In this document: positions 23,086 through 35,224 of the stretch, piece after piece
How the letters are laid out: the number at the start of each line of letters is the position of its first letter
Numbering within the stretch: the first letter of the stretch is position 1
Origin: Canna indica
Lineage: Eukaryota; Streptophyta; Magnoliopsida; Zingiberales; Cannaceae
Length of the DNA: 64,000 bases
Assembly (NCBI GenBank): GCA_034359265.1
Contig: CP136897.1
Span: forward strand, 37,125,501 to 37,189,500
Reading direction: 5' to 3'
Notes under the pieces: generated by a model
Databases searched by the model: none
What the model was told of the DNA's origin: nothing
The model's input: only the letters and a program-made list of their open reading frames with translations
Program-made: the position numbers and the translations under genes

Positions 23086-23434
23086 TGATTGCACGACGAG
23101 ATCATTTTTTTTACCAATCTTTCTAACCAAACGTTAAGGACGGACGACGTCATCGACTTAAAATTTGGCTGTCGATCGCCCGCGCGGGGCCCGCCGCAAC
23201 CTCTACGGCCGGCTCGATCAACCAACCGGCCCGAAAAATTAAAATTTGTAAATAAATAAGAAAAATAACATTTCATTTATTATTTTTCGTTTAAAACGGG
23301 CGTAACTTCGTGCATCATTGTCCGATTTCATCTTTTCACGTGGCGCTAAAAGGCGCGCGAAGAGACGAAGAAAATCACCCCGAGCTATCCCTCGGACGCT
23401 CAACCTTATTAGCCGACGATCAGAAGTGCACGAT

Positions 23435-23553
23435 GAGTGCGATCATACCAGCACTAACGCACCGGATCCCATCAGAACTCCGAAGTTAAGCGTGCTTGGG
23501 CGAGAGTAGTACTATGATGGGTGACCCCCTGGGAAGTACTCGTGTTGCACCTT
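23435..23553 (+). rRNA. 5S rRNA gene, copy 51
   Basis: Full length. Variants are G2A, G81T and C104A, with T at -1. Confidence 0.95.
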
Positions 23554-23919
23554 TTTTTTTACCACCTATTTGATTGCACGACGAGATCATTTTTTTTACC
23601 AATCTTTCTAACCAAACGTTAAGGACGGACGACGTCATCGACATAAAATTTGGCTGTCGATCGCCCGCGCGGGGCCCGCCGCAACCTCTACGGCCGGCTC
23701 GATCGACCAACCGGCCCGAAAAATTAAAATTTGTAAATAAATAAGAAAAATAACATTTCATTTATTATTTTTCGTTTAAAACGGGAGTAACTTCGTGCAT
23801 CATTGTCCGATTTCATCTTTTCACGTGGCGCAAAAAGGCGCGCGAAGAGACGAAGAAAATCACCCCGAGCTATCCCTCGGACGCTCAACCTTATTAGCCG
23901 ACGATCAGAAGTGCACGAC

Positions 23920-24038
23920 GGGTGCGATCATACAAGCACTAACGCACCGGATCCCATCAGAACCCCGAAGTTAAGCGTGCTTGGGCGAGAGTAGTACTAG
24001 GATGGGTGACCCCCTGGGAAGTCCTCGTGTTGCACCTT
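23920..24038 (+). rRNA. 5S rRNA gene, copy 52, chimeric unit
   Basis: Full length. Variants are C15A and T45C, as in copy 40, but the spacer after it (T9 then CCTATC) is that of copies 35 and 47. This places a crossover inside the gene. Confidence 0.95.
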
Positions 24039-24238
24039 TTTTTTTCCTATCTATTTGATTGCACGACGAGATCATTTTTTTTACCAATCTTTCTTACCAA
24101 ACGTTAAGGACGGACGACGTCGTCGACATAAAATTTGGCTGTGGATCGCCCGCGCGGGGCCCGCCGCAACCTCTACGGCCGGCTCGATCGACCAACCGAC
24201 CCGAAAAATTAAAATTTATAAATAAATAAGAGAAATAA

Positions 24239-24348
24239 CATACCAGCACTAATGCACCGGATCTCATCAGAACTCTGAATTTAAGCGTGCTTGGGCGAGA
24301 GTAGTACTAGGATGGGTGACCCCGTGGGAAGTCCTCGTGTTGCACCTT
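24239..24348 (+). pseudogene. 5'-truncated 5S gene, copy 53 (type A deletion)
   Basis: Same breakpoint as copy 10. Variants are C24T, C35T, C47T, G51T and C95G. Confidence 0.93.
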
Positions 24349-24713
24349 TTTTTTTACTACCAATTTGATTGCACGACGAGATCATTTTTTTTACCAATCT
24401 TTCTAACCAAACGTTAAGGATGGACGACGTCGTCGACATAAAATTTGGCTGTCGATCGCCCGCGCGGGGCCCACCGCAAACTTTACGGCCGGCTCGATCG
24501 ACCAACCGACCCGAAAAATTAAATTTGTAAATAAATAAGAAATATAACATTTCAATTATTATTTTTCGTTTAAAACGGGCGTAAATCCGTGCATTATTGT
24601 CCGATTTCAGCTTTTCACGTGGCGCTAAAAGGCGCGCCAAGAGACGAAGAAAATGACCCCGAGCTATCCCTCGGACGCTCACCCTTTTTAGCCGACGATC
24701 AGAATTGCATCAC

Positions 24714-24832
24714 GAGTGCGATCATACCAGCACTAACGCACCGGATCCCATCAGAACTCCGAAGTTAAGCGTGCTTGGGCGAGAGTAGTACTATGATGGG
24801 TGACCCCCTGGGAAGTCCTCGTGTTGCACCTT
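24714..24832 (+). rRNA. 5S rRNA gene, copy 54
   Basis: Full length. Variants are G2A and G81T. TATA-like block CTTTTTAG. Confidence 0.95.
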
Positions 24833-25198
24833 TTTTTTTACTACCTATTTGATTGCACGACGAGATCATTTTTTTTAGCAATCTTTCTAACCAAACGTTA
24901 AGGACGGACGACGTCATCGACATAAAATTTGGCTGTCGATCGCCCGCGCGGGGCCCGCCGCAACCTCTACGGCCGGCTCGATCGACCAACCGGCCCGAAA
25001 AATTAAAATTTGTAAATAAATAAGAAAAATAACATTTCATTTATTATTTTTCGTTTAAAACGGGCGTAACTTCGTGTATCATTGTCCGATTTCATCTTTT
25101 CACGTGGCGCTAAAAGGCGCGCGAAGAGACGAAGAAAATCACCCCGAGCTATCCCTCGGACGCTCAACCTTATTAGCCGACGATCAGAAGTGCACCAC

Positions 25199-25317
25199 GG
25201 GTGCGATCATACAAGCACTAACGCACCGGATCCCATCAGAACCCCGAAGTTAAGCGTGCTTGGGCGAGAGTAGTACTAGGATGGGTGACCCCCTGGGAAG
25301 TCCTCGTGTTGCACCTT
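25199..25317 (+). rRNA. 5S rRNA gene, copy 55, chimeric unit
   Basis: Full length. Variants are C15A and T45C. Its upstream flank is that of copies 38 and 50 while the gene is that of copies 40 and 52. Confidence 0.95.
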
Positions 25318-25683
25318 TTTTTTTACTACCTATTTGATTGCACGACGAGATCATTTTTTTTACCAATCTTTCTTACCAAACGTTAAGGACGGACGACGTC
25401 GTCGACATAAAATTTGGCTGTGGATCGCCCGCGCGGGGCCCGCCGCAACCTCTACGGCCGGCTCGATCGACCAACCGACCCGAAAAATTAAAATTTGTAA
25501 ATAAATAAGAAAAATAACATTTCAATTATTATTTTTCGTTTAAAACGGGCGTAACTCCGTGCATTATTGTCCGATTTCAGCTTTTCACGTGGCGCTAAAA
25601 GGCGCGCGAAGAGACGAAGAAAATGACCCCGAGCTATCCCTCGGACGGTCACCCTTATTAGCCGACGATCAGAAGTGCATCAG

Positions 25684-25802
25684 GGGTTCGATCATACCAG
25701 CACAAACGCACCGGATCCCATCAGAACTACGAAGTTAAGCGTGCTTGGGCGAGAGTAGTACTAGGATGGGTGACCCCCTCGGAAGTCCTCGTGTTGCACC
25801 TT
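25684..25802 (+). rRNA. 5S rRNA gene, copy 56
   Basis: Full length. Variants are G5T, T21A, C46A and G97C, with G at -1. First of the G5T subfamily (copies 56-58). Confidence 0.93.
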
Positions 25803-26168
25803 TTTTTTTACTACCTATTTGATTGCACGACGAGATCATTTTTTTTACCAATCTTTCTAACCAAACGTTAAGGACGGACGACGTCGTCGACATAAAATTT
25901 GGCTGTGGATCGTCCGCGCGGGGCCCGCCGCAACCTCTACGGCCGGCTCGATCGACCAACCGACCCGAAAAATTAAAATTTGTAAATAAATAAGAAAAAT
26001 AACATTTCTATTATTATTTTTCGTTTAAAACGAGCGTAACTCCGTGCATTATTGTCCGATTTCAGCTTTTCACGTGGCGCTAAAAGGCGCGCGAAGAGAC
26101 GAAGAAAATGACCCCGAGCTATCCCTCGGACGGTCACCCTTATTAGCCGACGATCAGAAGTGCATCAC

Positions 26169-26287
26169 GGGTTCGACAATAACAGCACAAACGCACCGGA
26201 TCCCATTAGAACTCCGAAGTTAAGCGTGCTTGGGCGAAAGTAGTACTAGGATGGGTGACCCCCTGGGAAGTCCTCGTGTTGCACCTT
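26169..26287 (+). rRNA. 5S rRNA gene, copy 57
   Basis: Full length but altered at the 5' end: G5T, T9C, C10A, C14A and T21A, plus C39T and G70A (IE). Confidence 0.91.
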
Positions 26288-26653
26288 TTTTTTTACTACC
26301 TATTTGATTGCACGACGAGATCATTTTTTTTACCAATCTTTCTAACCAAACGTTAAGGACGGACGACGTCGTCGACATAAAATTTGGCTGTGGATCGTCC
26401 GCGCGGGGCCCGCCGCAACCTCTACGGCCGGCTCAATCGACCAACCGACCCGAAAATTTAAAATTTGTAAATAAATAAGAAAAATAACATTTCAATTATT
26501 ATTTTTCGTTTAAAACGGGCGTAACTCCGTGCATTATTGTCCGATTTCAGCTTTTCACGTGGCGCTAAAAGGAGCGCGAAGAGACGAAGAAAATGACCCC
26601 GAGCTATCCCTCGGACGGTCACCCTTATTAGCCGACGATCAGAAGTGCATCAC

Positions 26654-26772
26654 GGGTTCGATCATACCAGCACAAACGCACCGGATCCCATCAGAACTCC
26701 GAAGTTAAGCGTGCTTGGGCGAAAGTAGTACTAGGATGGGTGACCCCTTCGGAAGTCCTCGTTTTGCACCTT
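26654..26772 (+). rRNA. 5S rRNA gene, copy 58
   Basis: Full length. Variants are G5T, T21A, G70A, C95T, G97C and G110T. A 1-bp loss in the spacer palindrome follows. Confidence 0.92.
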
Positions 26773-27137
26773 TTTTTTTACTACCTATTTGATTGCACGA
26801 CGAGATCATTTTTTTTACCAATCTTTCAAACCAAACGTTAAGGACGGACGACGTCTCGACATAAAATTTGGCTGTCGATTGCCCGGGCGGGGCCCGCCGC
26901 AACCTCTACGGCCGGCTCGATCGACCAACCGACCCGAAAAATTAAAATTTGTAAATAAATATGAAAAATAACATTTCATTTATTATTTTTCGTTTAAAAC
27001 GGGCGTAACTTCGTGCATTATTGTCCGATTTCATCTTTTCACGTTGCGATAAATGGCGCGCGAAGAGACGAAGAAAATGACCCCGATCAATCCCTCGGAC
27101 GCTCACCCCTATTAGCCGACGATCAGAAGTGCATTAC

Positions 27138-27256
27138 GGGTGCTTTCATACCAGCACTAACGCACCGGATCCCATCAGAACTCCGAAGTTAAGCGTGCTT
27201 GGGCGAGAGTAGTACTAGGATGGGTGAACCCCTGGGAAGTCCTCGTGTTGCATCTT
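27138..27256 (+). rRNA. 5S rRNA gene, copy 59
   Basis: Full length. Variants are G7T, A8T, C91A and C116T. Confidence 0.94.
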
Positions 27257-27622
27257 TTTTTTTACTACCTATTTGATTGCACGACGAGATCATTTTTTTT
27301 ACCAATCTTTCTAACCAAACGTTAAGGACGGACGACGTCGTCGACATAAAATTTGGCTGTCGATCGCCCGCGCGGGGCCCGCCGCAACCTCTACGGCCGG
27401 CTCGATCGACCAACCGACCCGAAAAATTAAAATTTGTAAATAAATAAGAAAAATAACATTTCATTTATTATTTTTCGTTTAAAACGGGCGTAACTTCGTG
27501 CATTATTGTCCGATTTCATCTTTTCACGTGGCGCTAAAAGGCGCGCGAAGAGACGAAGAAAATGACCCCGAGCAATCCCTCGGACGCTCACCCTTATTAG
27601 TCGACGATCAGAAGTGCATGAC

Positions 27623-27741
27623 GGGTGCTTTCATACCAGCACTAACGCACCGGATCCCATCAGAACTCCGAAGTTAAGCGTGCTTGGGCGAGAGTAGTAC
27701 TAGGATGGGTGAACCCCTGGGAAGTCCTCGTGTTGTATCTT
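27623..27741 (+). rRNA. 5S rRNA gene, copy 60
   Basis: Full length. Variants are G7T, A8T, C91A, C114T and C116T. The last two turn G-C pairs of helix I into G-U. Confidence 0.93.
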
Positions 27742-28103
27742 TTTTTTTACTACCTATTTGATTGCACGACGAGATCATTTTTTTTACTAATCTTTCTAAC
27801 CAAACGTTAAGGACGGACGACGTCGTCGACATAAAATTTCGCTGTCGATCGCCCGCGCGGGGCCCGCCGCAACCTCTACGGTCGGCTCGATCGACCAACC
27901 GACCCGAAAAATTAAAATTTGTAAATAAATAAGAAAAATAACATTTCAATTATTATTTTTGTTTAAAACGGGCGTAACTCCGTGCATTATTGTCCGATTT
28001 TAGCTTTTCACGTGACGCTAAATGCGCGTAGAGACGAAGAAAATGACCCCGGGCTATCCCTCGGATGCTCACCCTTATTAGCCGACGATCAGAAGTGCAC
28101 GAA

Positions 28104-28222
28104 GGGTGCGATCATACCAGCACTAACGCACCGGATTCCATCAGAACTCCAAAGTTAAGCGTGCTTGGGCGAGAGTAGTACTAGGATGGGTGACCCCCTG
28201 GGAAGTCCTCGTGTTGCACCTT
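28104..28222 (+). rRNA. 5S rRNA gene, copy 61
   Basis: Full length. Variants are C34T and G48A, with A at -1. Its spacer lacks about 13 bp after the second T8 run. Confidence 0.95.
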
Positions 28223-28575
28223 TTTTTTTACTACTTATTTGATTGCACGACGAGATCATTTTTTTTACCAAACGTTAAGGACTGACGACGTCGTCGATAA
28301 AAAATTTGGCTGTCGATCGCCCGCGCGGGGCCTGCCGCAACCTCTACGGTCGGCTCGATCGGCCAACCGACCCGAAAAATTAAAATATGTAAATAAATAA
28401 GAAAAATAACATTTCAATTATTATTTTTCGTTTAAAACGGGCGTAACTCCGTGCATTATTGTCCGATTTCAGCTTTTCACGTGGCGCTAAAAGGCGCGCG
28501 AAGAGACGAAGAAAATGACCCTGAGCTATCCCTCGGACGCTCACCCTTATTAGCCGACGATCAGAAGCGCATGAC

Positions 28576-28694
28576 GGTTGCGATCATACCAATACTAACG
28601 CACCCGATCCCATCAGAACTCCGAAGTTAAGCGTGCTTGGGCGAGAGTAGTACTAGGATGGGTGACCGCCTGGGAAGTCCTCGTGTTGCATCTT
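28576..28694 (+). rRNA. 5S rRNA gene, copy 62
   Basis: Full length. Variants are G3T, G17A, C18T, G30C, C93G and C116T. Confidence 0.93.
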
Positions 28695-29058
28695 TTTTTT
28701 TTACTACCTATTTGATTGAACGACGAGATCATTTTTTTTACCAATCTTTCTAACCAAACGTTAAGGACGGACGACGTCGTCGACATAAAATTTCGCTGTC
28801 GATCGACCGCGCGGGGCCAGCCGCAACCTCTACGGCCGGCTCGATCGACCAACCGACCCAAAAAATTAAAATTTGTAAATAAATAAGAAAAATAACATTT
28901 CAATTATTATTTTTGTTTAAAACGGGCGTAACTCCGTGCATTATTGTCCGATTTGAGCTTTTCACGTGGCGCAAAAAGGCGCGAAGAGACGAAGAAAATG
29001 ACCCCGGGCTATCCCTCGGACGCTCACCCTTATTAGTCGACGATCAGAAGTGCACGAC

Positions 29059-29176
29059 GGGTGCGATCATACCAGCACTAACGCACCGGATCCCATCAAA
29101 ACTCCGAAGTTAAGCGTGCTTGGGCGAGAGTAGTACTAGGATGGGTGACACCTGGGAAGTCCTCGTGTTGCACCTT
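29059..29176 (+). rRNA. 5S rRNA gene, copy 63, 1-nt deletion
   Basis: 118 nt. G41A, and the five-C run at 91-95 is changed to CACC with one base lost (box C). Confidence 0.93.
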
Positions 29177-29540
29177 TTTTTTTACTACCTATTTGATTGC
29201 ACGACGAGATCATTTTTTACAAATCTTTCAAACCAAACGTGAAGGATGGACGACGTCGTCGACATAAAATTTGGCTATCGATCGCCCGCGCGGGGCCCGC
29301 CGCAAACTCTACGGCCGGCTCGATCGACCAACCGACCCGAAAAATTAAAATTTGTAAATAAGTAAGAAAAATAACATTTCAATTGTTATTTTTCGTTTAA
29401 AACGGGCGTAACTCCGTGCACTATTGTCCGATTTCAGCTTTTCACGTGGCGCAAAAAGGCGCGCGAAGAGACGAAGAAAATGACCCCGAGCTATCCCTCG
29501 GACGCTCACCCTTATTAGCCGACGATCAGAAGTGCACGAC

Positions 29541-29659
29541 GGGTGCGATCATACCAGCACTAACGCACCGGATCCCATCAAAACTCCGAAGTTAAGCGTG
29601 CTTGGGCGAGAGTACTACTAGGATGGGTGAGGCCCTGGCAAGTCCTCGTGTTGCACCTT
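29541..29659 (+). rRNA. 5S rRNA gene, copy 64
   Basis: Full length. Variants are G41A, G75C, C91G, C92G and G99C. Confidence 0.92.
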
Positions 29660-30025
29660 TTTTTTTACTACCTATTTGATTGCACGACGAGATCATTTTT
29701 TTTACCAATCTTTCTAACCAAACGTTAAGGACGGACGACGTCGTCGACATAAAATTTGGCTGTCGATCGCCCGCGCGGGGCCCGCCGCAAGCTCTACGGC
29801 CGGCTCGATCGACCAACCGACCCGAAAAATTAAAATTTGTAAATAAATAAGAAAAATAATATTTCAATTATTATTTTTTGTTTAAAACCGGCGTAACTTC
29901 GTGCATTATTGTCCGATTTCATCTTTTCACGTGGCGCTAAAAGGCGCGCGAAGAGACGAAGAAAATGACCCCGAGCTATCCCTCGGACGCTCACCCTTAT
30001 TAGCCGACGATCAGAAGTGCGTGAC

Positions 30026-30144
30026 AGGTGCTTTCATACCAGCACTAACGCACCGGATCCCATCAGAACTCCGAAGTTAAGCGTGCTTGGGCGAGAGTAG
30101 TACTAGGATGGGTGAACCCCTGGGAAGTCCTCGTGTTGCATCTT
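30026..30144 (+). rRNA. 5S rRNA gene, copy 65
   Basis: Full length. Variants are G1A, G7T, A8T, C91A and C116T. Equivalent of copy 59, 2,888 bp away. Confidence 0.94.
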
Positions 30145-30510
30145 TTTTTTTACTACCTATTTGATTGCACGACGAGATCATTTTTTTTACCAATCTTTCT
30201 AACCAAACGTTAAGGACGGACGACGTCGTCGACATAAAATTTGGCTGTCGATCGCCCGCGCGGGGCCCGCCGCAACCTCTACGGCCGGCTCGATCGACCA
30301 ACCGACCCGAAAAATTAAAATTTGTAAATAAATAAGAAAAATAACATTTCATTTATTATTTTTCGTTTAAAACGGGCGTAACTTCGTGCATTATTGTCCG
30401 ATTTCATCTTTTCACGTGGCGCTAAAAGGCGCGCGAAGAGACGAAGAAAATGACCCCGAGCAATCCCTCGGACGCTCACCCTTATTAGTCGACGATCAGA
30501 AGTGCATGAC

Positions 30511-30629
30511 GGGTGCTTTCATACCAGCACTAACGCACCGGATCCCATCAGAACTCCGAAGTTAAGCGTGCTTGGGCGAGAGTAGTACGAGGATGGGTGA
30601 ACCCCTGGGAAGTCCTCGTGTTGTATCTT
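30511..30629 (+). rRNA. 5S rRNA gene, copy 66
   Basis: Full length. Variants are G7T, A8T, T79G, C91A, C114T and C116T. Equivalent of copy 60. Confidence 0.93.
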
Positions 30630-30991
30630 TTTTTTTACTACCTATTTGATTGCACGACGAGATCATTTTTTTTACTAATCTTTCTAACCAAACGTTAAGG
30701 ACGGACGACGTCGTTGACATAAAATTTCGCTGTCGATCGCCCGCGCGGGGCCCGCCGCAACCTCTACGGTCGGCTCGATCGACCAACCGACCCGAAAAAT
30801 TAAAATTTGTAAATAAATAAGAAAAATAACATTTCAATTATTATATTTGTTTAAAACGGGCGTAACTCCGTGCATTATTGTCCGATTTTAGCTTTTCACG
30901 TGACGCTAAATGCGCGTAGAGACGAAGAAAATGACCCCGGGCTATCCCTCGGACGCTCACCCTTATTAGCCGACGATCAGAAGTGCACGAA

Positions 30992-31110
30992 GGGTGCGAT
31001 CATACCAGCACTAACGCACCGGATCCCATCAGAACTCCAAAGTTAAGCGTGCTTGGGCGAGAGTAGTACTAGGATGGGTGACCCCCTGGGAAGTCCTCGT
31101 GTTGCACATT
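30992..31110 (+). rRNA. 5S rRNA gene, copy 67
   Basis: Full length. Variants are G48A and C117A, with A at -1. Equivalent of copy 61. Confidence 0.95.
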
Positions 31111-31464
31111 TTTTTTTACTACTTATTTGATTGCACGACGAGATCATTTTTTTTACCAAACGTTAAGGACGGACGACGTCGTCGATAAAAAATTTGGCTG
31201 TCGATCGCCCGCGCGGGGCCTGCCGCAACCTCTACGGTCGGCTCGATCGACCAACCGACCCGAAAAATTAAAATATGTAAATAAATAAGAAAAATAACAT
31301 TTCAATTATTATTTTTCGTTTAAAACGGGCGTAACTCCGTGCATTATTGTCCGATTTCAACTTTTTCACGTGGCGCTAAAAGGCGCGCGAAGAGACGAAG
31401 AAAATGACCCTGTGCTATCCCTCGGACGCTCACCCTTATTAGCCGACGATCAGAAGTGCATGAT

Positions 31465-31486
31465 GGTTGCGATCATACCAATACTA
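31465..31486 (+). pseudogene. 5S gene remnant, unit 68 (gene deleted)
   Basis: Only the first 22 nt of the gene remain, with G3T and the G17A/C18T of copy 62. They join the post-terminator spacer at a shared TACTA. The deletion removes the rest of the gene and the first T-run, about 120 bp. An upstream promoter block is still present. Confidence 0.92.
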
Positions 31487-31841
31487 CCTATTTGATTGAA
31501 CGACGAGATCATTTTTTTTACCAATCTTTCTAACCAAACGTTAAGGACGGACGACGTCGTCGACATAAAATTGGGCTCTCGATCGCCCGCGCGGGGCCCG
31601 CCGCAACCTCTTCGGCCGGCTCGATCGACCAACCGACTCGAAAAGTTAAAATTTGTAAATAAATAAGAAAAATAACATTTCAATTATTACTTTTCGTTTA
31701 AAACGGGCGTAACTTCGTGCATTATTGTCCGATTTCATCTTTTCACGTGGCGCTAAAAGGCGCGCGAAGAGACGAAGAAAATGACCCCGAGCAATCCCTC
31801 GGACGCTCACCCTTATTAGCCGACGATCAGAAGTGCGTGAC

Positions 31842-31960
31842 GGGTGCTTTCATACCAGCACTAATGCACCGGATCCCATCAGAACTCCGAAGTTAAGCGT
31901 GCTTGGGCGAGAGTAGTACTAGGATGGGTGAACCCCTGGGAAGTCCTCGTGTTGCATCTT
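31842..31960 (+). rRNA. 5S rRNA gene, copy 69, chimeric unit
   Basis: Full length. Variants are G7T, A8T, C24T, C91A and C116T. The gene is of the copy 59/65 type but its spacer (GATCGACCGCGC) is that of copy 62. Confidence 0.94.
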
Positions 31961-32323
31961 TTTTTTTACTAACTATTTGATTGCACGACGAGATCATTTT
32001 TTTTACTAATCTTTCTAACCAAACGTTAAGGACGGACGACGTCGTCGACATAAAATTTCGCTGTCGATCGACCGCGCGGGGCCAGCCGCAACCTCTACGG
32101 CCGGCTCGATCGACCAACCGACCCAAAAAATTAAAATTTGTAAATAAATAAGAAAAATAACATTTCAATTATTATTTTTGTTTAAAACGGGCGTAACTCC
32201 GTGCATTATTGTCCGATTTGAGCTTTTCACGTGGCGCTAAAAGGCGCGAAGAGACGAAGAAAATGACCCCGGGCTATCCCTCGGACGCTCACCCTTATTA
32301 GTCGACGATCAGAAGTGCACGAC

Positions 32324-32441
32324 GGGTGCGATCATACCAGCACTAACGCACCGGATCCCATCAAAACTCCGAAGTTAAGCGTGCTTGGGCGAGAGTAGTA
32401 CTAGGATGGGTGACACCTGGGAAGTCCTCGTGTTGCACCTT
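32324..32441 (+). rRNA. 5S rRNA gene, copy 70, 1-nt deletion
   Basis: 118 nt. G41A and the same CACC change in box C as copy 63. Confidence 0.93.
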
Positions 32442-32805
32442 TTTTTTTACTACCTATTTGATTGCACGACGAGATCATTTTTTACAAATCTTTCAAACCA
32501 AACGTGAAGGACGGACGACGTCGTCGACATAAAATTTGGCTATCGATCGCCCGCGCGGGGCCCGCCGCAAACTCTACGGCCGGCTCGATCGACCAACTGA
32601 CCCGAAAAATAAAAATTTGTAAATAAGTAAGAAAAATAACATTTCAATTGTTATTTTTCGTTTAAAACGGGCGTAACTCCGTGCATTATTTTCCGATTTC
32701 AGCTTTTCACGTGGCGCAAAAAGGCGCGCGAAGAGACGAAGAAAATGACCCCGAGCTATCCCTCGGACGCTCACCCTTATTAGCCGACGATCAGAAGTGC
32801 ACGAC

Positions 32806-32924
32806 GGGTGCGATCATACCAGCACTAACGCACCGGATCCCATCAAAACTCCGAAGTTAAGCGTGCTTGGGCGAGAGTACTACTAGGATGGGTGACGCCC
32901 TGGGAAGTCCTCGTGTTGCACCTT
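32806..32924 (+). rRNA. 5S rRNA gene, copy 71
   Basis: Full length. Variants are G41A, G75C and C92G. Equivalent of copy 64. Confidence 0.94.
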
Positions 32925-33290
32925 TTTTTTTACTACCTATTTGATTGCACGACGAGATCATTTTTTTTACCAATCTTTCTAACCAAACGTTAAGGACGGA
33001 CGACGTCGTCGACATAAAATTTGGCTCTCGATCGCCCGCGCGGGGCCCGCCGCAAGCTCTACGGCCGGCTCGATCGACCAAACGACCCGAAAAATTAAAA
33101 TTTGTAAATAAATAAGAAAAATAATATTTCAATTATTATTTTTCGTTTAAAACCGGCGTAACTTCGTGCATTATTGTCCGATTTCATCTTTTCACGTGGC
33201 GTTAAAAGGCGCGCGAAGGGACGAAGAAAATGACCCCGAGCTATCCCTCGGACGCTCACCCTTATTAGCCGACGATCAGAAGTGCACGAC

Positions 33291-33409
33291 GGGTGCGATC
33301 ATACCAGCACTAACGCACCGGATCCCATCAGAACTCCAAAGTTAAGCTTGCTTGGGCGAGAGTAGTACTAGGATGGGTGACCCCCTGGGAAGTCCTCGTG
33401 TTGCACCTT
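33291..33409 (+). rRNA. 5S rRNA gene, copy 72
   Basis: Full length. Variants are G48A and G58T. The T-run is TTGTTTTTT. Confidence 0.95.
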
Positions 33410-33775
33410 GTTTTTTACTACCTATTTGATTGCACGACGAGATCATTATTTTTACCAATCTTTCTAACAAAACGTTAAGGACGGACGACGTCGTCGACAT
33501 AAAATTTGGCTGTCGATCGCCCGCGCAGGGCCCGCCGTAACCTCTACGGCCGGCTCGATCGACCAACCGACCCGAAAACTTAAAATTTGTAAATAAATAA
33601 GAAAAATAACATTTCAATTATTATTTTTCGTTTAAAACGGGCGTAACTCCGTGCATTATTGTCCGATTTCAGCTTTTCACGTGGCGCTAAAAGGCGCGCG
33701 AAGAGACGAAGAAAATGACCCCGAGCTATCCCTCGGACGCTCACCCTTATTAGCCGACGATCAGAAGTGCATGAC

Positions 33776-33891
33776 GGGTGTGATCATACCAGCACTAACG
33801 CACCGGATTCCATCAGAACTCCGAAGTTAAGCGTGCTTGGGCGAGAGTAGTACTAGGATGGGTGACCCGGGAAGTCCGCGTGTTGCACCTT
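33776..33891 (+). rRNA. 5S rRNA gene, copy 73, 3-nt deletion
   Basis: 116 nt. C6T, C34T, a 3-nt loss in 92-96 (box C, GACCCGGG) and T106G. Confidence 0.92.
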
Positions 33892-34257
33892 TTTTTTTAC
33901 TACCTATTTGATTGCACGACGAGATCATTTTTTTTACCAATCTTTCTAACCAAACGTTAAGGACGGACGACGTCGTCGACATAAGATTTGGCTGTCGATC
34001 GCCCGAGCGGGGCCCGCCACAACCTCTACGGCCGGCTCGATCGACCAACCGACCCGAAAAATTAAAATTTTTAAATAAATAAGAAAAATAACATTTCAAT
34101 TATTATTTTTCATTTAGAACGGGCGTAACTCCGTGCATTATTGTCCGATTTCATCTTTTCACGTGGCGCTAAAAGGCGTGCGAAGAGACGAAGAAAATGA
34201 CCCCGAGCTATCCCTCGGACGCTCACCCTTATTAGCCGACGATCAGAAGTGCATGAC

Positions 34258-34373
34258 GGGTGTGATCATACCAGCACTAACGCATCGGATTCCATCAGAA
34301 CTCCGAAGTTAAGCGTGCTTGGGCGAGAGTAGTACTAGGATGGGTGACCCGGGAAGTCCTCGTGTTGCACCTT
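34258..34373 (+). rRNA. 5S rRNA gene, copy 74, 3-nt deletion
   Basis: 116 nt. C6T, C28T, C34T and the same 3-nt loss as copy 73. Confidence 0.92.
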
Positions 34374-34739
34374 TTTTTTTACTACCTATTTGATTGCACG
34401 ACGAGATCATTTTTTTTACCAATCTTTCTAACCAAACGTTAAGGACGGACGACGTCGTCGACTTAAAATTTGGCTGTCGATCGCCCGCACGGTTCCCGCC
34501 GCAACCTCCTCGGCCGGCTCGATCGACCAACCGACCCGAAAAATTAAAATTTGTAAATAAATAAGAAAAATAATATTTCAATTATTATTTTTCGTTTAAA
34601 ACCGGCGTAACTTCGTGCATTATTGTCCGATTTCAGCTTTTCACGTGGCGCTAAAAGGCGCGCGAAGAGACGAAGAAAATGACCCCGAGCTATCGCTCGG
34701 ACGCTCACCCTTATTAGCCGACGATCAGAAGTGCATGAT

Positions 34740-34858
34740 GGGTGCGATCATATCAGCACTAACGCACCGGATCCCATCAAAATTCCGAAGTTAAGCGTGC
34801 TTGGGCGAGAGTAGTACTAGGATGGGTGAACCCCTGGGAAGTCCTCGTGTTGCAGCTT
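34740..34858 (+). rRNA. 5S rRNA gene, copy 75
   Basis: Full length. Variants are C14T, G41A, C44T, C91A and C116G, with T at -1. Confidence 0.93.
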
Positions 34859-35224
34859 TTTTTTTACTACCTATTTGATTGCACGACGAGATCATTTTTT
34901 TTACCAATCTTTCTAACCAAACGTTAAGGACGGACGATGTCGTCGAAATAAAATTTGGCTGTCGATCGCCCGCGCGGGGCCCGCCGCAACCTCTACGTCC
35001 GGCTCGATCGACCAACCGAACCGAAAAATTAAAATTTGTAAATAAATAAGAAAAATAACATTTCAATTATTATTTTTCGTTTAAAACGGGCGTAACTCCG
35101 TGCATTATTGTCCGATTTCAGCTTTTCACGTGGCGCTAAAAGGCGCGCGAAGAGACGAAGAAAATGACGCCGAGCTATCCCTCGGATGCTCACCCTTATT
35201 AGCCGACGATCAGAAGTGCATGAT

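Larger units (their letters stand above)
21688..24038 (+). repeat. 5,471-bp spaced duplication, right copy (copies 47-52)
   Basis: Matches 16,217-18,584. The offset falls to 5,454 after the 17-bp terminator deletion in unit 50. Confidence 0.9.
24039..25317 (+). repeat. Third copy of part of the 16.2/21.7-kb block (copies 53-55)
   Basis: Copies 53 and 54 lie exactly 2,232 bp after copies 48 and 49 and share their variants. Copy 55 returns to the copy 52 gene type. Confidence 0.88.
27138..30025 (+). repeat. Duplicated block, left copy (copies 59-64)
   Basis: 2,888 bp. Shares private variants with 30,026-33,290: G7T/A8T with C91A; the 13-bp spacer loss after copy 61; the CACC change in box C; and G75C. 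Confidence 0.92.
30026..33290 (+). repeat. Duplicated block, right copy (copies 65-71)
   Basis: 3,265 bp. Starts at +2,888 from the left copy and contains one additional 377-bp stretch, the gene-less unit 68. Confidence 0.92.
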
